Origin: an uncultured Desulfobacca sp.
GTDB lineage: Bacteria > Desulfobacterota > Desulfobaccia > Desulfobaccales > Desulfobaccaceae
Direction: 5' to 3'
Length of the DNA: 11,947 nucleotides
Assembly (NCBI GenBank): GCA_937958145.1
Contig: CALGOE010000061.1
Location: 1 to 11,947, forward strand
Shown: one piece after another, positions 1 through 8,603 of the stretch
Layout of the letters: each line of letters opens with the position of its first letter
Position numbering within the stretch: the stretch's first letter is position 1
The notes under the pieces: generated by a model
Databases searched by the model: none
Told to the model about the DNA's origin: nothing
What the model saw: only the letters and a program-made list of their open reading frames with translations
Translations under genes and position numbers: made by a program

Positions 1-326
1 CAGAAGCGCAGATCGCCGGCAGTATACCCCACGACCACGGGATTGGCGGTCGTGCCCGGCGACGATTGAATCCTAACCACCTCCCGCAGAGGCACGGCAA
101 AGAGGCCGTAAGGGTAATTGTGGGACAGGTCGGCCCGGGTGGTGAAGGGCAGTTTGGCCACCTGCGTCAATTCCTGAATATCGTTGGGCCTGATCTGGCG
201 CTCGTCAAATTGCCGCCGATAGAATTTTACCTGTCGGTAAGCCCGGGTCAGGGTGCTCTGCAGCCGTTCCAACTGCAGCAGTTCCAATTCTTCCCGGGGG
301 GGAATCTCTTGTCGCCAATCCGGCAT
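1..326 (-). CDS. paaK: Phenylacetate-CoA ligase (AMP-forming), N-terminal part; cut by window edge
   Basis: The first 108 residues are present and the reading frame is open to the left edge. Enzymes of this family activate phenylacetate or related aromatic acids to CoA thioesters with ATP, giving AMP and pyrophosphate. The sequence shows LPFTTRADL, then NYPYGLFAVP, then the adenylate-forming phosphate loop (residues 88-102) ending in VVVGYT, the order typical of PaaK. The loop reads SSPGTTANP where the family usually has ASSGTTGKP, which is an oddity. The ATG at 326-324 is chosen because GGGAG lies 8 nt upstream and the livF stop is only 4 nt away, so the two are translated from one message. 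PaaK beside a Liv-type ATPase is a common pairing in anaerobes that take up and activate aromatic or branched acids. The exact substrate cannot be read from this fragment. Confidence 0.85.
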   Translation of the reverse strand, partial: MPDWRQEIPPREELELLQLERLQSTLTRAYRQVKFYRRQFDERQIRPNDIQELTQVAKLPFTTRADLSHNYPYGLFAVPLREVVRIQSSPGTTANPVVVGYTAGDLRF

Positions 327-330
327 GGCC

Positions 331-1068
<738 letters not shown>

Positions 1069-1121
1069 AGCGCGGTTCCCCGTTTCTCCTGGCCGGCAGT
1101 GCGAAGTTTCCCGCCGTCCCT

Positions 1122-2444
1122 TTAGTTGGGGGCCCAGGCCGGTTGCGTCTGGGCGCCGGGCAGGTTGGTGACCCTGGTGGCGGCCCCGGTCTTGACGTTG
1201 ACGACATAAATGGCCGGTTTGCCGTCCCGGGTGGAACTGCAGGCGATGAAGGCGCCATCAGGGGAAAAGGTGGGGCTTTCGTTGCTCCCTTCCTGGGTAA
1301 TCTGCCGGGGGCTGCCGCCTTGCGGGGAAATCACAAAGATCTGGAAACCGCCGCGGGCCCGACCGGCGTAGGCGATGAGATCGCCTTTGGGCGACCACGA
1401 GGGGGAGACGTTATAAGAACCGCTCATGGTCAGGCGACGGGCCTGGCCGCCGCTGCTGGACATGATGAAGATCTGGGGACTGCCGGCCCGGTTGGAGACA
1501 AAGGCGATCTGACTGCCATCCGGTGAAAAAGTCGGCGAGACATCGATCCCCGGGCTGTTGGTGAGCCGCTGCCTGATGTTGCCCTGCCGGTCCAGGAGAT
1601 AGATTTCCTGGTCTTTGTCTTGGTTGAGGGTGGCGGCCAGGAGCCCCCCGGGACCGGCGGCCGGCGTTACATTCAGGGTGCCGTGACTGGCCAGCTTCCG
1701 GATGCTGCCGGAGCCGGGATTGACGGCATAGAGGGCCGGAAAACCGCCGCGGTAGGAGCAGAAGAAAATCTCGCTGCCGTCCCGGGCCCAGGCCGGGGTC
1801 AGGGTCAGGGTGCCCAGACGGGTCAGTTGTTTGGCCTGGCCGCCCAAGTCCATGAGATATATCTCTTTTTTATCGGTGCTGCCGCTGACAAAGGCCAGGC
1901 GTCCCTGGGGCAGGCCCCGTTCCCCGGTCAGATAGAGGACGATTTCATTGACGAACTGGGACATCATGCGGGGGCCGTCATTCTTACCGCCCCGATAGCG
2001 TTTCCCCAGCAGCATTTTGCCCGAACCGGGTTCCAGCAGGCGCAGGTCCAGGAGCAGCTGTTGGCCCTCGTGTTGCCAGGCCCCGGCAATGACCAGATTG
2101 CTGCCCAGGGCCGCCAGGGCGCTCAGCCTGGCGGTGCTGGGGGCCGTGCCGATGGGACTGGCGTCGAAGGCGGCAGGATCCAGGACCGTGAAATGTCCGG
2201 AAACCTTGAGATCACGGTTGGCCTGGGCCGCCAGGGCAGTGCCGAATTCCGGCCCGGCCTCGCCGGGTCCCTGCAGGTTGGGGACGGCGATGACATATTT
2301 CTGGGCCAGGGGGGCTTTCACGTCCACATATTCCCGGCCCTGGGCCAGCACCGCCTTGGGGCCCCCGAGGCCGATGAATATAAGGAGGGAGATGAAAACC
2401 AACGTTCTGAACACGCAAGATGGTTGCCATGGCAGATTTTTCAT
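1122..2444 (-). CDS. tolB: Tol-Pal system periplasmic beta-propeller protein TolB
   Basis: TolB is a periplasmic protein that links the inner-membrane TolQRA complex to Pal and helps outer-membrane constriction during division. The 440-residue product has a signal peptide (hydrophobic LVFISLLIFIGLG, probable cleavage after VLA at residue 34), a TolB N-terminal domain to about residue 175, and five WD40-like (PD40) repeats. The repeats are recognisable by SPTFSPDGSQIAFVSN-type motifs at roughly residues 215, 258, 302, 345 and 389. I chose the ATG at 2444-2442 because its A is shared with the tolA stop (TAATG), a classical coupling arrangement. An in-frame ATG 18 nt upstream would lie inside tolA and add MEGKLI. 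Unlike most tol clusters, no pal gene follows; the next gene is livF. Length and repeat number fit the family, and function is assigned with high confidence. Confidence 0.95.
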   Translation of the reverse strand: MKNLPWQPSCVFRTLVFISLLIFIGLGGPKAVLAQGREYVDVKAPLAQKYVIAVPNLQGPGEAGPEFGTALAAQANRDLKVSGHFTVLDPAAFDASPIGTAPSTARLSALAALGSNLVIAGAWQHEGQQLLLDLRLLEPGSGKMLLGKRYRGGKNDGPRMMSQFVNEIVLYLTGERGLPQGRLAFVSGSTDKKEIYLMDLGGQAKQLTRLGTLTLTPAWARDGSEIFFCSYRGGFPALYAVNPGSGSIRKLASHGTLNVTPAAGPGGLLAATLNQDKDQEIYLLDRQGNIRQRLTNSPGIDVSPTFSPDGSQIAFVSNRAGSPQIFIMSSSGGQARRLTMSGSYNVSPSWSPKGDLIAYAGRARGGFQIFVISPQGGSPRQITQEGSNESPTFSPDGAFIACSSTRDGKPAIYVVNVKTGAATRVTNLPGAQTQPAWAPN

Positions 2445-3697
2445 TATGAGCTTGCCTTCCATTCGGGAGTAAAGGTGATGCCGATTTCTATTTTTTCCTG
2501 GCCCGGGGGCAGGGGCGGCAGGGGACTGGAACGGGTAACGGCGCTCATGGCCGATTGGTCAAAGAGACGGTCCCCCGATTCTTTTTCGAACCAGGAAGCT
2601 GCGATGGTGCCGTCAGCCTGGATGCGGACCACGATCACTGCCTTTAAGTTTTGCATGTTACTGCGCTGCAGGCAATTGGGCTGCCAATGGCGCCGCACCA
2701 CGGCGGAAATCTGGGCGCCGTAGGCCGCGGTTTGGGCCGGTCCCATACTGCCGCCGCCGCCACTGCCGCCGCCGCCGCTTTGGGAAACTTTGGCGCTGAC
2801 CTTGCCGGCGCTGATCCGGGCCGCGGCCTGCCCCACGGCTTCTTTATAGGCCTGATCCCGGGCCTTGGCGGCCAAGCCTTTTTCCACGCCCCGGACGGAT
2901 TCCTGAATCTGCCGTTCCCGGGCGGCGGCGGCGGCCTTTTCCTGGGCCGCGGCCAACTCTCTGGCCAACTGTTCGGACCGAGCCTTGGCGGCGGCCTTGG
3001 CCTCGGCGGCTTTCGCTTCCGCCGCCTTCTTGGCCGCCTCGGCGGCCTCGGCTTTTTTCGCTTTCTCGGCGGCTTCTGCCGCGGCCTTTGTCGCCTGGTC
3101 GTTAACCACCTTGGGATCGGGCACTGGCTTGGGGGCCTCTCCCTTTTTCACGGCCGGCGCCGGTTTGGGACCCAAAGGCACCGATTCAGGCGGGTGGGCC
3201 GGGGTTGCCGGTTTAACCGGCGCCGCGGGTTTGGGGACCGGCTTGACCACCGGGGCCTTGGCCACCGGCGGCGGCGCCGCCACAGGCTTAACGGGAGCCG
3301 GTTGGGCCGGAGCCGCCGGCTTGGGGGGAGGTGGCGGCTGGACCGGCGGCGTCGGGGCTTTTTCCACGGGGGTAGGCTTGGGCGCCGCGGCCTTGGGCAA
3401 CTTCGGGGTCGGTGCCGCGGTGGGACCGGGTTTGGGCTGAGCCTCAACCGTGGGGACTGGCGATGGTCCCGGCGGCTTCGGTTCCACCGCGGCTTCGGTC
3501 TTGGGCCCTGGCGGGGGCGGCAGGGGCAGGTTGACGAGATCCACGGTGTAGGTTGGCACTACCGGCTTGGCCGGCACAGTTTTGGCATTATACCACACCA
3601 GGGCGCCAAAAATCGCCAGATGGAAGACCATGGAAATGAGCAGCATCCGGCCCAGATGATCGGAGGGGGCCGGTTCGGGATAGTCTCCGTGGTGCAT
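2444..3697 (-). CDS. tolA: TolA/TonB-family energy-transducing envelope protein
   Basis: This 417-residue protein should span the periplasm and transmit proton-motive-force energy from TolQR to TolB/outer membrane. There is one N-terminal transmembrane helix (about residues 18-38) containing the SxxxH pair (S22, H26) that in TolA and TonB contacts the motor proteins. After it comes a very Pro/Lys/Ala-rich stretch to about residue 185. An Ala/Glu/Lys-rich region follows, likely a long helix or coiled coil (about 195-275). Next is a Gly/Ser linker, then a TonB/TolA C-terminal domain (about 325-417) with VVRIQADG and DRLFDQSAMSAV. Gene position between tolR and tolB makes TolA the right name, although the C-terminal domain is of the general TonB type. 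It starts 8 nt after the tolR stop with AAGGA upstream and ends in the TAATG overlap with tolB. Confidence 0.93.
   Translation of the reverse strand: MHHGDYPEPAPSDHLGRMLLISMVFHLAIFGALVWYNAKTVPAKPVVPTYTVDLVNLPLPPPPGPKTEAAVEPKPPGPSPVPTVEAQPKPGPTAAPTPKLPKAAAPKPTPVEKAPTPPVQPPPPPKPAAPAQPAPVKPVAAPPPVAKAPVVKPVPKPAAPVKPATPAHPPESVPLGPKPAPAVKKGEAPKPVPDPKVVNDQATKAAAEAAEKAKKAEAAEAAKKAAEAKAAEAKAAAKARSEQLARELAAAQEKAAAAARERQIQESVRGVEKGLAAKARDQAYKEAVGQAAARISAGKVSAKVSQSGGGGSGGGGSMGPAQTAAYGAQISAVVRRHWQPNCLQRSNMQNLKAVIVVRIQADGTIAASWFEKESGDRLFDQSAMSAVTRSSPLPPLPPGQEKIEIGITFTPEWKASS
2747..2779 (-). repeat. Natural (Gly4-Ser)2 linker encoded by tandem GGC codons in tolA
   Basis: Codons 307-317 of tolA encode S-GGGG-S-GGGG-S. 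All eight glycines use GGC and the two repeat units are 15 bp each, so the DNA is a short tandem repeat. It separates the long helical region from the C-terminal TonB-type domain. Such a repeat is a likely site of slippage and length variation. Confidence 0.85.
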
Positions 3698-3705
3698 ACG
3701 GCTCG

Positions 3706-4125
3706 CTATCCTTCGGAGGGCGTCGGCGACTCCGTGACCATGCCCAGTTTTTCTATGCCCGCCGCCTTGAGCGCCCCCATGACTTGGACGACCACGCCAT
3801 AGGGCACGGTTTTATCTGCTTTGAGGAATACCTGGTGTTTGGCAGGCCCATGCTGCTGGGCCTTTACCGCCGCGGCCAACGTTTCCAGGGAGGCCCGCTG
3901 ATCATTGACGTAGATCAGATTCTGACCGGTAATGGAGACAATGATGGGGGGCGTTGTCTCATCCAGGGCCCCTGCCTTGGTCTGGGGCAGGTTTACATCC
4001 AAGCCGGTGGTCATCATGGGGGCCGTCACCATGAAAATGACCAGAAGCACCAGCATGACGTCCACCAGCGGGGTGACGTTGATCTCGGACATGGGGCCAT
4101 TGCCCGAACCGCTGCCCATGGCCAT
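3706..4125 (-). CDS. tolR: Tol-Pal system motor protein TolR (ExbD/TolR family)
   Basis: TolR (139 residues) forms, with TolQ, the inner-membrane proton channel that energises TolA. A short cytoplasmic N-terminus (MAMGSGSGNGP) is followed by the family hallmark EINVTPLVDVMLVLLVIFM. Asp22 in that motif is the proton-carrying residue equivalent to E. coli TolR Asp23. A periplasmic domain follows with VFLKADKTVPYG and a C-terminal amphipathic part. The size is typical. The start at 4125 lies 3 nt after the tolQ stop with GGAG 11 nt upstream; a second in-frame ATG two codons later is an alternative. The gene sits between tolQ and tolA, which supports TolR rather than ExbD. Confidence 0.95.
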   Translation of the reverse strand: MAMGSGSGNGPMSEINVTPLVDVMLVLLVIFMVTAPMMTTGLDVNLPQTKAGALDETTPPIIVSITGQNLIYVNDQRASLETLAAAVKAQQHGPAKHQVFLKADKTVPYGVVVQVMGALKAAGIEKLGMVTESPTPSEG

Positions 4126-4128
4126 GGC

Positions 4129-4920
<792 letters not shown>

Positions 4921-4937
4921 TGGGTTCTGTGAGTGTT

Positions 4938-4966
4938 ATTGTATGTCCCAGCCTTAGCCTTGTCAA
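4938..4966 (-). promoter_or_regulatory. Sigma-70 promoter of the tolQRAB operon
   Basis: On the minus strand, TTGACA (4961-4966) and TACAAT (4938-4943) are separated by exactly 17 bp. That is a perfect -35 box and a 5/6 -10 box. The predicted start of transcription is near 4931, about 10 nt from the tolQ ATG. Confidence 0.85.
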
Positions 4967-4999
4967 GAATGGGCCCGGGTTGCCGGAGTGTTGGCCGCG

Positions 5000-5019
5000 G
5001 CCGGCCTGCCCAGGCCGGC
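5000..5019 (-). other. Strong GC hairpin between metF and tolQ, without a T-run
   Basis: GCCGGCCTG and its exact complement CAGGCCGGC face each other across 2 nt; a realistic RNA hairpin has 7 bp and a 6-nt loop. It lies about 50 nt past the metF stop and upstream of the tol promoter. No U-tract follows on either strand, so it may pause polymerase or protect the metF 3' end rather than be an intrinsic terminator. Confidence 0.45.
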
Positions 5020-5069
5020 GTTAAGCCATCACGAGCATCGGCCGCAGCCCCTCACCCACGGGTCACGGC

Positions 5070-5954
5070 TCATGGCCCCAGCAGGCCTTCGTGGCGGAGG
5101 CGGGAGACAATGGCGCTGGTGGCCTGACTCCGGTCCATGGTATAAAAATGCAGGCCCACCACCCCGGCCTGAAGAAGCTCCCGGCATTGCTCGGTGGCAA
5201 AATCAATGCCGAATTGGAGGAGGGCTTTCTGATCCCCCGCGGGCAAGGCCGCCAGCCGGTCCGTCAGGGCCGGGGGAATACTGGCGCCGCAGAGCTTGGC
5301 CAACTGGTGCAGCATCTTGAGGCTGAAAATGGGCATAATACCGGGCAGAATCGGGACGGTGATCCCCAAAGCCCGGCAGTTTGCCACAAAATCAAAGAAG
5401 AAACGGTTGTCATAGAAATAATTGGTGATGATGAACTCCGCCCCCTGGTCGACCTTGAGCTTGAGATAGGCCAGGTCTTTCTCCCGGCTCTCCGCTTCGA
5501 TGTGCCCTTCCGGATAGCCGGCGACGCCCAGACAGAAGGGAAATTCCGGCCGGATAAAGGCCATCAGGTCCGAGGCATGGGCGAAACTCTGGGGATGGGG
5601 TTTGAAATCCGGCTGGCCATGGGGAGGGTCGCCCCGGACCACCAGGACGTTTTCCACCCCCAGACCCTGGTAATCCTCCAAGATCAGGTGGATGTAATCA
5701 GGAGGCAGCCCATAGCCGGCAAAATAGGCCACCACCTCCATTTCTTTATCATTCAGGAGCTTGTCCACCAGCAGGCGGGAGCCTTCCCGGGTGGAGCCGC
5801 CGGCCCCGAAGGTGATGCCGATGAAATCAGGTTCCAGGTAATATAACTGATCAATGACCCGCTCCAGAGCCGCCGCCGCTTCCGGGGTGCGGGCGGGGAA
5901 GAGCTCAAAGGAGATGGTAGGCCGCTTCTTTTGCCAGATCTCGGTCAGTCGCAT
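5070..5954 (-). CDS. metF: 5,10-methylenetetrahydrofolate reductase, short (MetF) type
   Basis: This flavoenzyme interconverts methylene- and methyl-tetrahydrofolate. It serves methionine synthesis and, in many Desulfobacterota, the methyl branch of the Wood-Ljungdahl pathway. The 294-residue TIM-barrel shows SFELFPAR with Glu17 (E. coli Glu28), GITFGAGGST (46-55), VRGDPP with Asp109 (E. coli Asp120), GVAGYPEGH (143-151), PILPGIMPI (201-209) and LHFYTMDRS (268-276). Two spots differ from the usual consensus. The strand normally reading HLTC is AYFAG (76-80), and the ITQ motif is ITN (Asn178 where E. coli has Gln183). The ATG at 5954 is set by CCTCCT-complement AGGAGG at 5963-5968, 8 nt upstream. 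No MetV-type zinc partner is adjacent. A MetF-like paralogue with altered substrate use is possible, but the catalytic pair is intact. Confidence 0.9.
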   Translation of the reverse strand: MRLTEIWQKKRPTISFELFPARTPEAAAALERVIDQLYYLEPDFIGITFGAGGSTREGSRLLVDKLLNDKEMEVVAYFAGYGLPPDYIHLILEDYQGLGVENVLVVRGDPPHGQPDFKPHPQSFAHASDLMAFIRPEFPFCLGVAGYPEGHIEAESREKDLAYLKLKVDQGAEFIITNYFYDNRFFFDFVANCRALGITVPILPGIMPIFSLKMLHQLAKLCGASIPPALTDRLAALPAGDQKALLQFGIDFATEQCRELLQAGVVGLHFYTMDRSQATSAIVSRLRHEGLLGP

Positions 5955-6024
5955 GCTCTCAACCTCCTGAACACATCAAAACCCTTTTTTGGGTCTGAAG
6001 TCGTTGACCTTGGACCACGACAGG

Positions 6025-6053
6025 TTGCATCCTTCACCAGAGCTGACTATAAT
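6025..6053 (+). promoter_or_regulatory. Sigma-70 promoter for the thioesterase-rlmH operon
   Basis: TTGCAT (6025-6030) and a perfect TATAAT (6048-6053) are 17 bp apart. Transcription should start near 6060, giving an 80-nt leader before the thioesterase ATG. Confidence 0.7.
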
Positions 6054-6068
6054 GATTATTCTTTATAG
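6047..6068. promoter_or_regulatory. AT-rich dyad at the metF/thioesterase divergent promoter region
   Basis: CTATAA and TTATAG flank 10 bp, a 22-bp dyad. Its left arm covers the plus-strand TATAAT box. Its right arm gives TATAAA (6062-6067) on the minus strand, a possible -10 for metF with only weak -35 candidates (TTGTCT at 15 bp or TTGATT at 19 bp). It may be an operator, or just two overlapping -10 boxes. Confidence 0.35.
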
Positions 6069-6140
6069 CAAAAAAGCTCCCAAGACAATCAAAATAACCC
6101 TGCCGCGGCCGCGGCGGCGGCCCGGCGAGGCGGACTGCCC

Positions 6141-6575
6141 ATGACCATACCCACCTTTGACGACTACTGTTTTGCCTGCGGCCGCCGCAATCCCATCGGC
6201 CTCAGGATGCGCGTTACCTATCTGGATCAGGAGCCCACGGCCGAAAGCCGCCTGACGTTGGCGCCCGAGTATGTCGGCTGGCAGGATATCATTCACGGCG
6301 GCATCCTGGCCACCCTGTTGGATGAGATCATGACCCACGCCATCTGGCATTTTGCCGGTCCGGTGGTAACTTTAGGGCTGGATATCCAGTTCCGCCAGCC
6401 CCTGGCGCCCGGCCAAGACATCCTGGCCCGGGGTCGTCTGGTGGAAACGAAAGGACGCCGCCTCAAGGCCCAGGGTGAAATCATCCGCCTGACTGATAAT
6501 CGCCTCATCGCCAACGCCCAGGGACGCTTCCTGCTGCAAAACGGCGAACCGGCTCAGCCCCCGGCAACGCCCTGA
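6141..6575 (+). CDS. Hotdog-fold acyl-CoA thioesterase, PaaI family
   Basis: The 144-residue protein has the single hotdog domain of PaaI-type thioesterases, which hydrolyse acyl- or aryl-CoA esters. The key segment is IIHGGILATLLDEIM (about residues 50-64). There HGG lies at the start of the central helix and Asp/Glu in LLDE is the usual catalytic acid. The N-terminal CFACGRRNPIGLRM resembles the CFVCGxxNPxGL opening seen in many stand-alone members. The second half carries LDIQFRQPLAPGQ, a standard strand pattern. GAGG lies 10 nt before the ATG. The stop overlaps the rlmH start (TGATG), so the two genes are co-translated. The natural substrate cannot be inferred. The nearby phenylacetate-CoA ligase is about 6 kb away on the other strand, so a link is only a thought. 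Confidence 0.88.
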   Translation: MTIPTFDDYCFACGRRNPIGLRMRVTYLDQEPTAESRLTLAPEYVGWQDIIHGGILATLLDEIMTHAIWHFAGPVVTLGLDIQFRQPLAPGQDILARGRLVETKGRRLKAQGEIIRLTDNRLIANAQGRFLLQNGEPAQPPATP

Positions 6576-7051
6576 TGGCCGGTCTGCCCATGGTCATTCT
6601 CATGGTGGGGAAAACCCGCGCCGCCTTTGTGCAGGAAGGCATGGCCTTTTATGCCAAACGCCTGCAGTTCTACCATCCCCTGGAACTGGTGACGGTGCGG
6701 GCCGAAAAACCGGAGGGACTGACACCGGAGCAGATCAAAGACCGGGAGGGCGCCAGGATTCTGGCGCGCCTGCCCAAATCCGGGCGGATCATCACCTTGG
6801 AGGCCGACGGCCAGGAATTTACCTCGGAGGGGCTGGCCTCCTGGCTGGACCACCTGGCCACCGCGGCAGCCACGCCCTTAGTCTTTGTTATCGGCGGCCA
6901 CCTGGGTCTGGCGGCCGCGGTCAGGCAGGCCGCCCATTATCATCTTTCCCTGTCCCGCCTCACCTTGACCCATGAGCTGAGCCGCGTGATCCTCCTGGAA
7001 CAGCTCTACCGCGCCGCCACCATCCGGGCCGGCCATCCGTATCATATTTAA
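6575..7051 (+). CDS. rlmH: 23S rRNA (pseudouridine-1915 N3)-methyltransferase RlmH
   Basis: RlmH is a SPOUT-class, SAM-dependent enzyme that methylates pseudouridine 1915 in helix 69 of 23S rRNA, acting on assembled 70S ribosomes. The 158-residue protein shows the family order. An N-terminal strand VILMVGK is followed by FYAKRLQFY, LPKSGRIITLEADG (67-80), the SAM-binding FVIGGHLGL (about 107-115), SLSRLTLTHELSRVILLEQLYRA and the C-terminal GHPYH signature. Most homologues have GGAxG or GGPxG where this one has GGHLG. It starts in a TGATG overlap with the thioesterase stop. A second ATG at 6590 (MVILMVGK) matches the usual family start better, so the first five residues may be extra. The stop is 2 nt from the converging cobQ stop. 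Confidence 0.95.
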   Translation: MAGLPMVILMVGKTRAAFVQEGMAFYAKRLQFYHPLELVTVRAEKPEGLTPEQIKDREGARILARLPKSGRIITLEADGQEFTSEGLASWLDHLATAAATPLVFVIGGHLGLAAAVRQAAHYHLSLSRLTLTHELSRVILLEQLYRAATIRAGHPYHI

Positions 7052-7053
7052 GG

Positions 7054-8580
7054 CTATTTCGGCTTGTCGGGTATGACGATCTGCTTTAAGAAGGCCAGAT
7101 CAAGATGCTGCCGCACTACCGCGGCCAACCGGTCAAACTGCTCTTCCTGGAATTGTTCAAAGGGGGCAGACGCAGCTTCCCCTCCTGCCAGGCCCCGATC
7201 CCGGCGCAGGGCTGCCAGCCAGTCCCGACGGAAGGGATCGCTGTCAAAGAGGCCATGGAGGTAGGTGCCCCAGATGCGCCCATCCGGGCGGGTCCAGCCG
7301 TCCAGGTGGGGAGTTGTTCCCTCCCGGCCCTGGTCGAATCGGCAGACCGGCCTCCCCTCCCCTTTGGCCGCGGTCACCCCCATGTGGATTTCATACCCCT
7401 GAATGGCCGGCTGGGACGGCAGCTCCAGAAATCGCCCCGTCACCTGGGTGGTGGTTTTTTCTCCGGCCATGGTGGTGACCACCGGCAGCAGGTTGAGGCC
7501 CGGGGCCCGGGCGACCGGCCCTTCCACCCCCAAGGGATCCCGCACTTCCTGCCCCAGCATCTGGAAGCCGCCGCAGATACCAAGAACCCGGCCGCCGGCC
7601 TGGGCAAAGGCGACGATCTGAGCGGCCAGTCCCGTCTCCTGCAGATACCTCAGATCAGCGATGGTATTCTTGGTCCCGGGCAAAATGATCAGATCCAGGT
7701 GATCCAGGGAATCATGGTGGTTCAGATAGCGCAGGGCCACCCCTGGCTCCTGTTCCAAGGGATCGAAATCGGTATAGTTGGAGATGTGGGGCAGGCGGAT
7801 GACGCCGATCTGCAAGGTATCGGCCGCCGGGCCGCCGGCCTGGGTCATCTTCCGGTCCAAGGCCACGCTGTCTTCCTGGGGCAACCGCAGGTCAGGGATG
7901 AAGGGGACCACCCCCACCACCCGTTTTTTGGTGCGCTGCTCAATGATCTGGACGCCCTGGTCGAACAGGGACCGGTCGCCCCGGAATTTATTAATGATAA
8001 ACCCCTGCAGCAGCTGTCGTTCCTTGGCACTGAGCAGATGATAGGTGCCGATGGTGGCCGCAAAGACGCCGCCCCGGTCGATATCGGCCACCAGCAGCAC
8101 TGCCGCCTTGGCCCGTTTGGCCATACTGAAATTGACCAGATCGTTGGCCTTCAGGTTCAATTCAACGGCACTGCCTGCGCCTTCCAAAATGATCAGATCG
8201 TAGGCTGCGGCCAGACGCCGATAGGACGCCATCACCTTGCGGATCAGTTTGGGCTTGTGCTCATAGTAGTCACGGGCTTGCAGGTTGCCGTAGACCTTGC
8301 CGTGCACAATAACCTGGCACCCCACGGCGCTGCTGGGCTTCAGGAGAATGGGGTTCATGTCCACGTGCGGGGTCAGACCTGCGGCCTGGGCCTGGACCAC
8401 CTGGGCCCGGCCCATTTCCCCCCCCTCCGGGGTGATGAAACTGTTCAGGGCCATGTTTTGGGCCTTGAAGGGGGCCACCCGCAGGCCCTCCTGGCGAAAA
8501 ATACGACAGAGGGCCGCCACCAGGATGCTTTTGCCCACATCCGAGCCGGCCCCCAGGATCATGAGGGGACGATATTTCAT
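7054..8580 (-). CDS. cobQ: Cobyric acid synthase (glutamine-hydrolysing) CobQ/CbiP
   Basis: CobQ amidates four side-chain carboxylates of adenosylcobyrinic acid a,c-diamide, using glutamine and ATP, in cobalamin synthesis. The 508-residue protein has an N-terminal ATP-binding domain with GAGSDVGKS (10-18), PFKAQNMALNSF (37-48), LEGAGSAVELNL (132-143) and ADIDRGGVF (165-173). Its C-terminal class-I-like glutaminase domain has LPGTKNT (300-306), GICGGFQMLG with nucleophile Cys336, GYEIHMG (395-401) and TYLHGLFD with His442. No other cobalamin gene lies in the window, so cobQ stands alone here. ATG at 8580 is preceded by GGAAG 6 nt away. A promoter at 8799-8828 implies a leader of about 210 nt with strong secondary structure, described separately. 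Methyl transfer chemistry linked to folate (MetF nearby) needs corrinoids, but the adjacency may be chance. Confidence 0.96.
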   Translation of the reverse strand: MKYRPLMILGAGSDVGKSILVAALCRIFRQEGLRVAPFKAQNMALNSFITPEGGEMGRAQVVQAQAAGLTPHVDMNPILLKPSSAVGCQVIVHGKVYGNLQARDYYEHKPKLIRKVMASYRRLAAAYDLIILEGAGSAVELNLKANDLVNFSMAKRAKAAVLLVADIDRGGVFAATIGTYHLLSAKERQLLQGFIINKFRGDRSLFDQGVQIIEQRTKKRVVGVVPFIPDLRLPQEDSVALDRKMTQAGGPAADTLQIGVIRLPHISNYTDFDPLEQEPGVALRYLNHHDSLDHLDLIILPGTKNTIADLRYLQETGLAAQIVAFAQAGGRVLGICGGFQMLGQEVRDPLGVEGPVARAPGLNLLPVVTTMAGEKTTTQVTGRFLELPSQPAIQGYEIHMGVTAAKGEGRPVCRFDQGREGTTPHLDGWTRPDGRIWGTYLHGLFDSDPFRRDWLAALRRDRGLAGGEAASAPFEQFQEEQFDRLAAVVRQHLDLAFLKQIVIPDKPK

Positions 8581-8603
8581 GCTGCTCTTCCGAAAATAAT
8601 CCT

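Noticed and set aside
2651..3802. Long Gly/Arg-rich frame opposite tolA
   Set aside because: It is the reverse complement of the Ala/Pro/Lys-rich tolA repeat region, with no start signal; tolA has clear domain structure.
5000..5019. Intrinsic terminator for metF
   Set aside because: The stem is strong but no T-run follows on the metF strand, so it is listed only as a hairpin.
6102..6115. 14-bp perfect palindrome GCCGCGGCCGCGGC in the thioesterase leader
   Set aside because: It is simple GC-rich alternation (GCC/GCG). It could fold back but shows no sign of a specific function.
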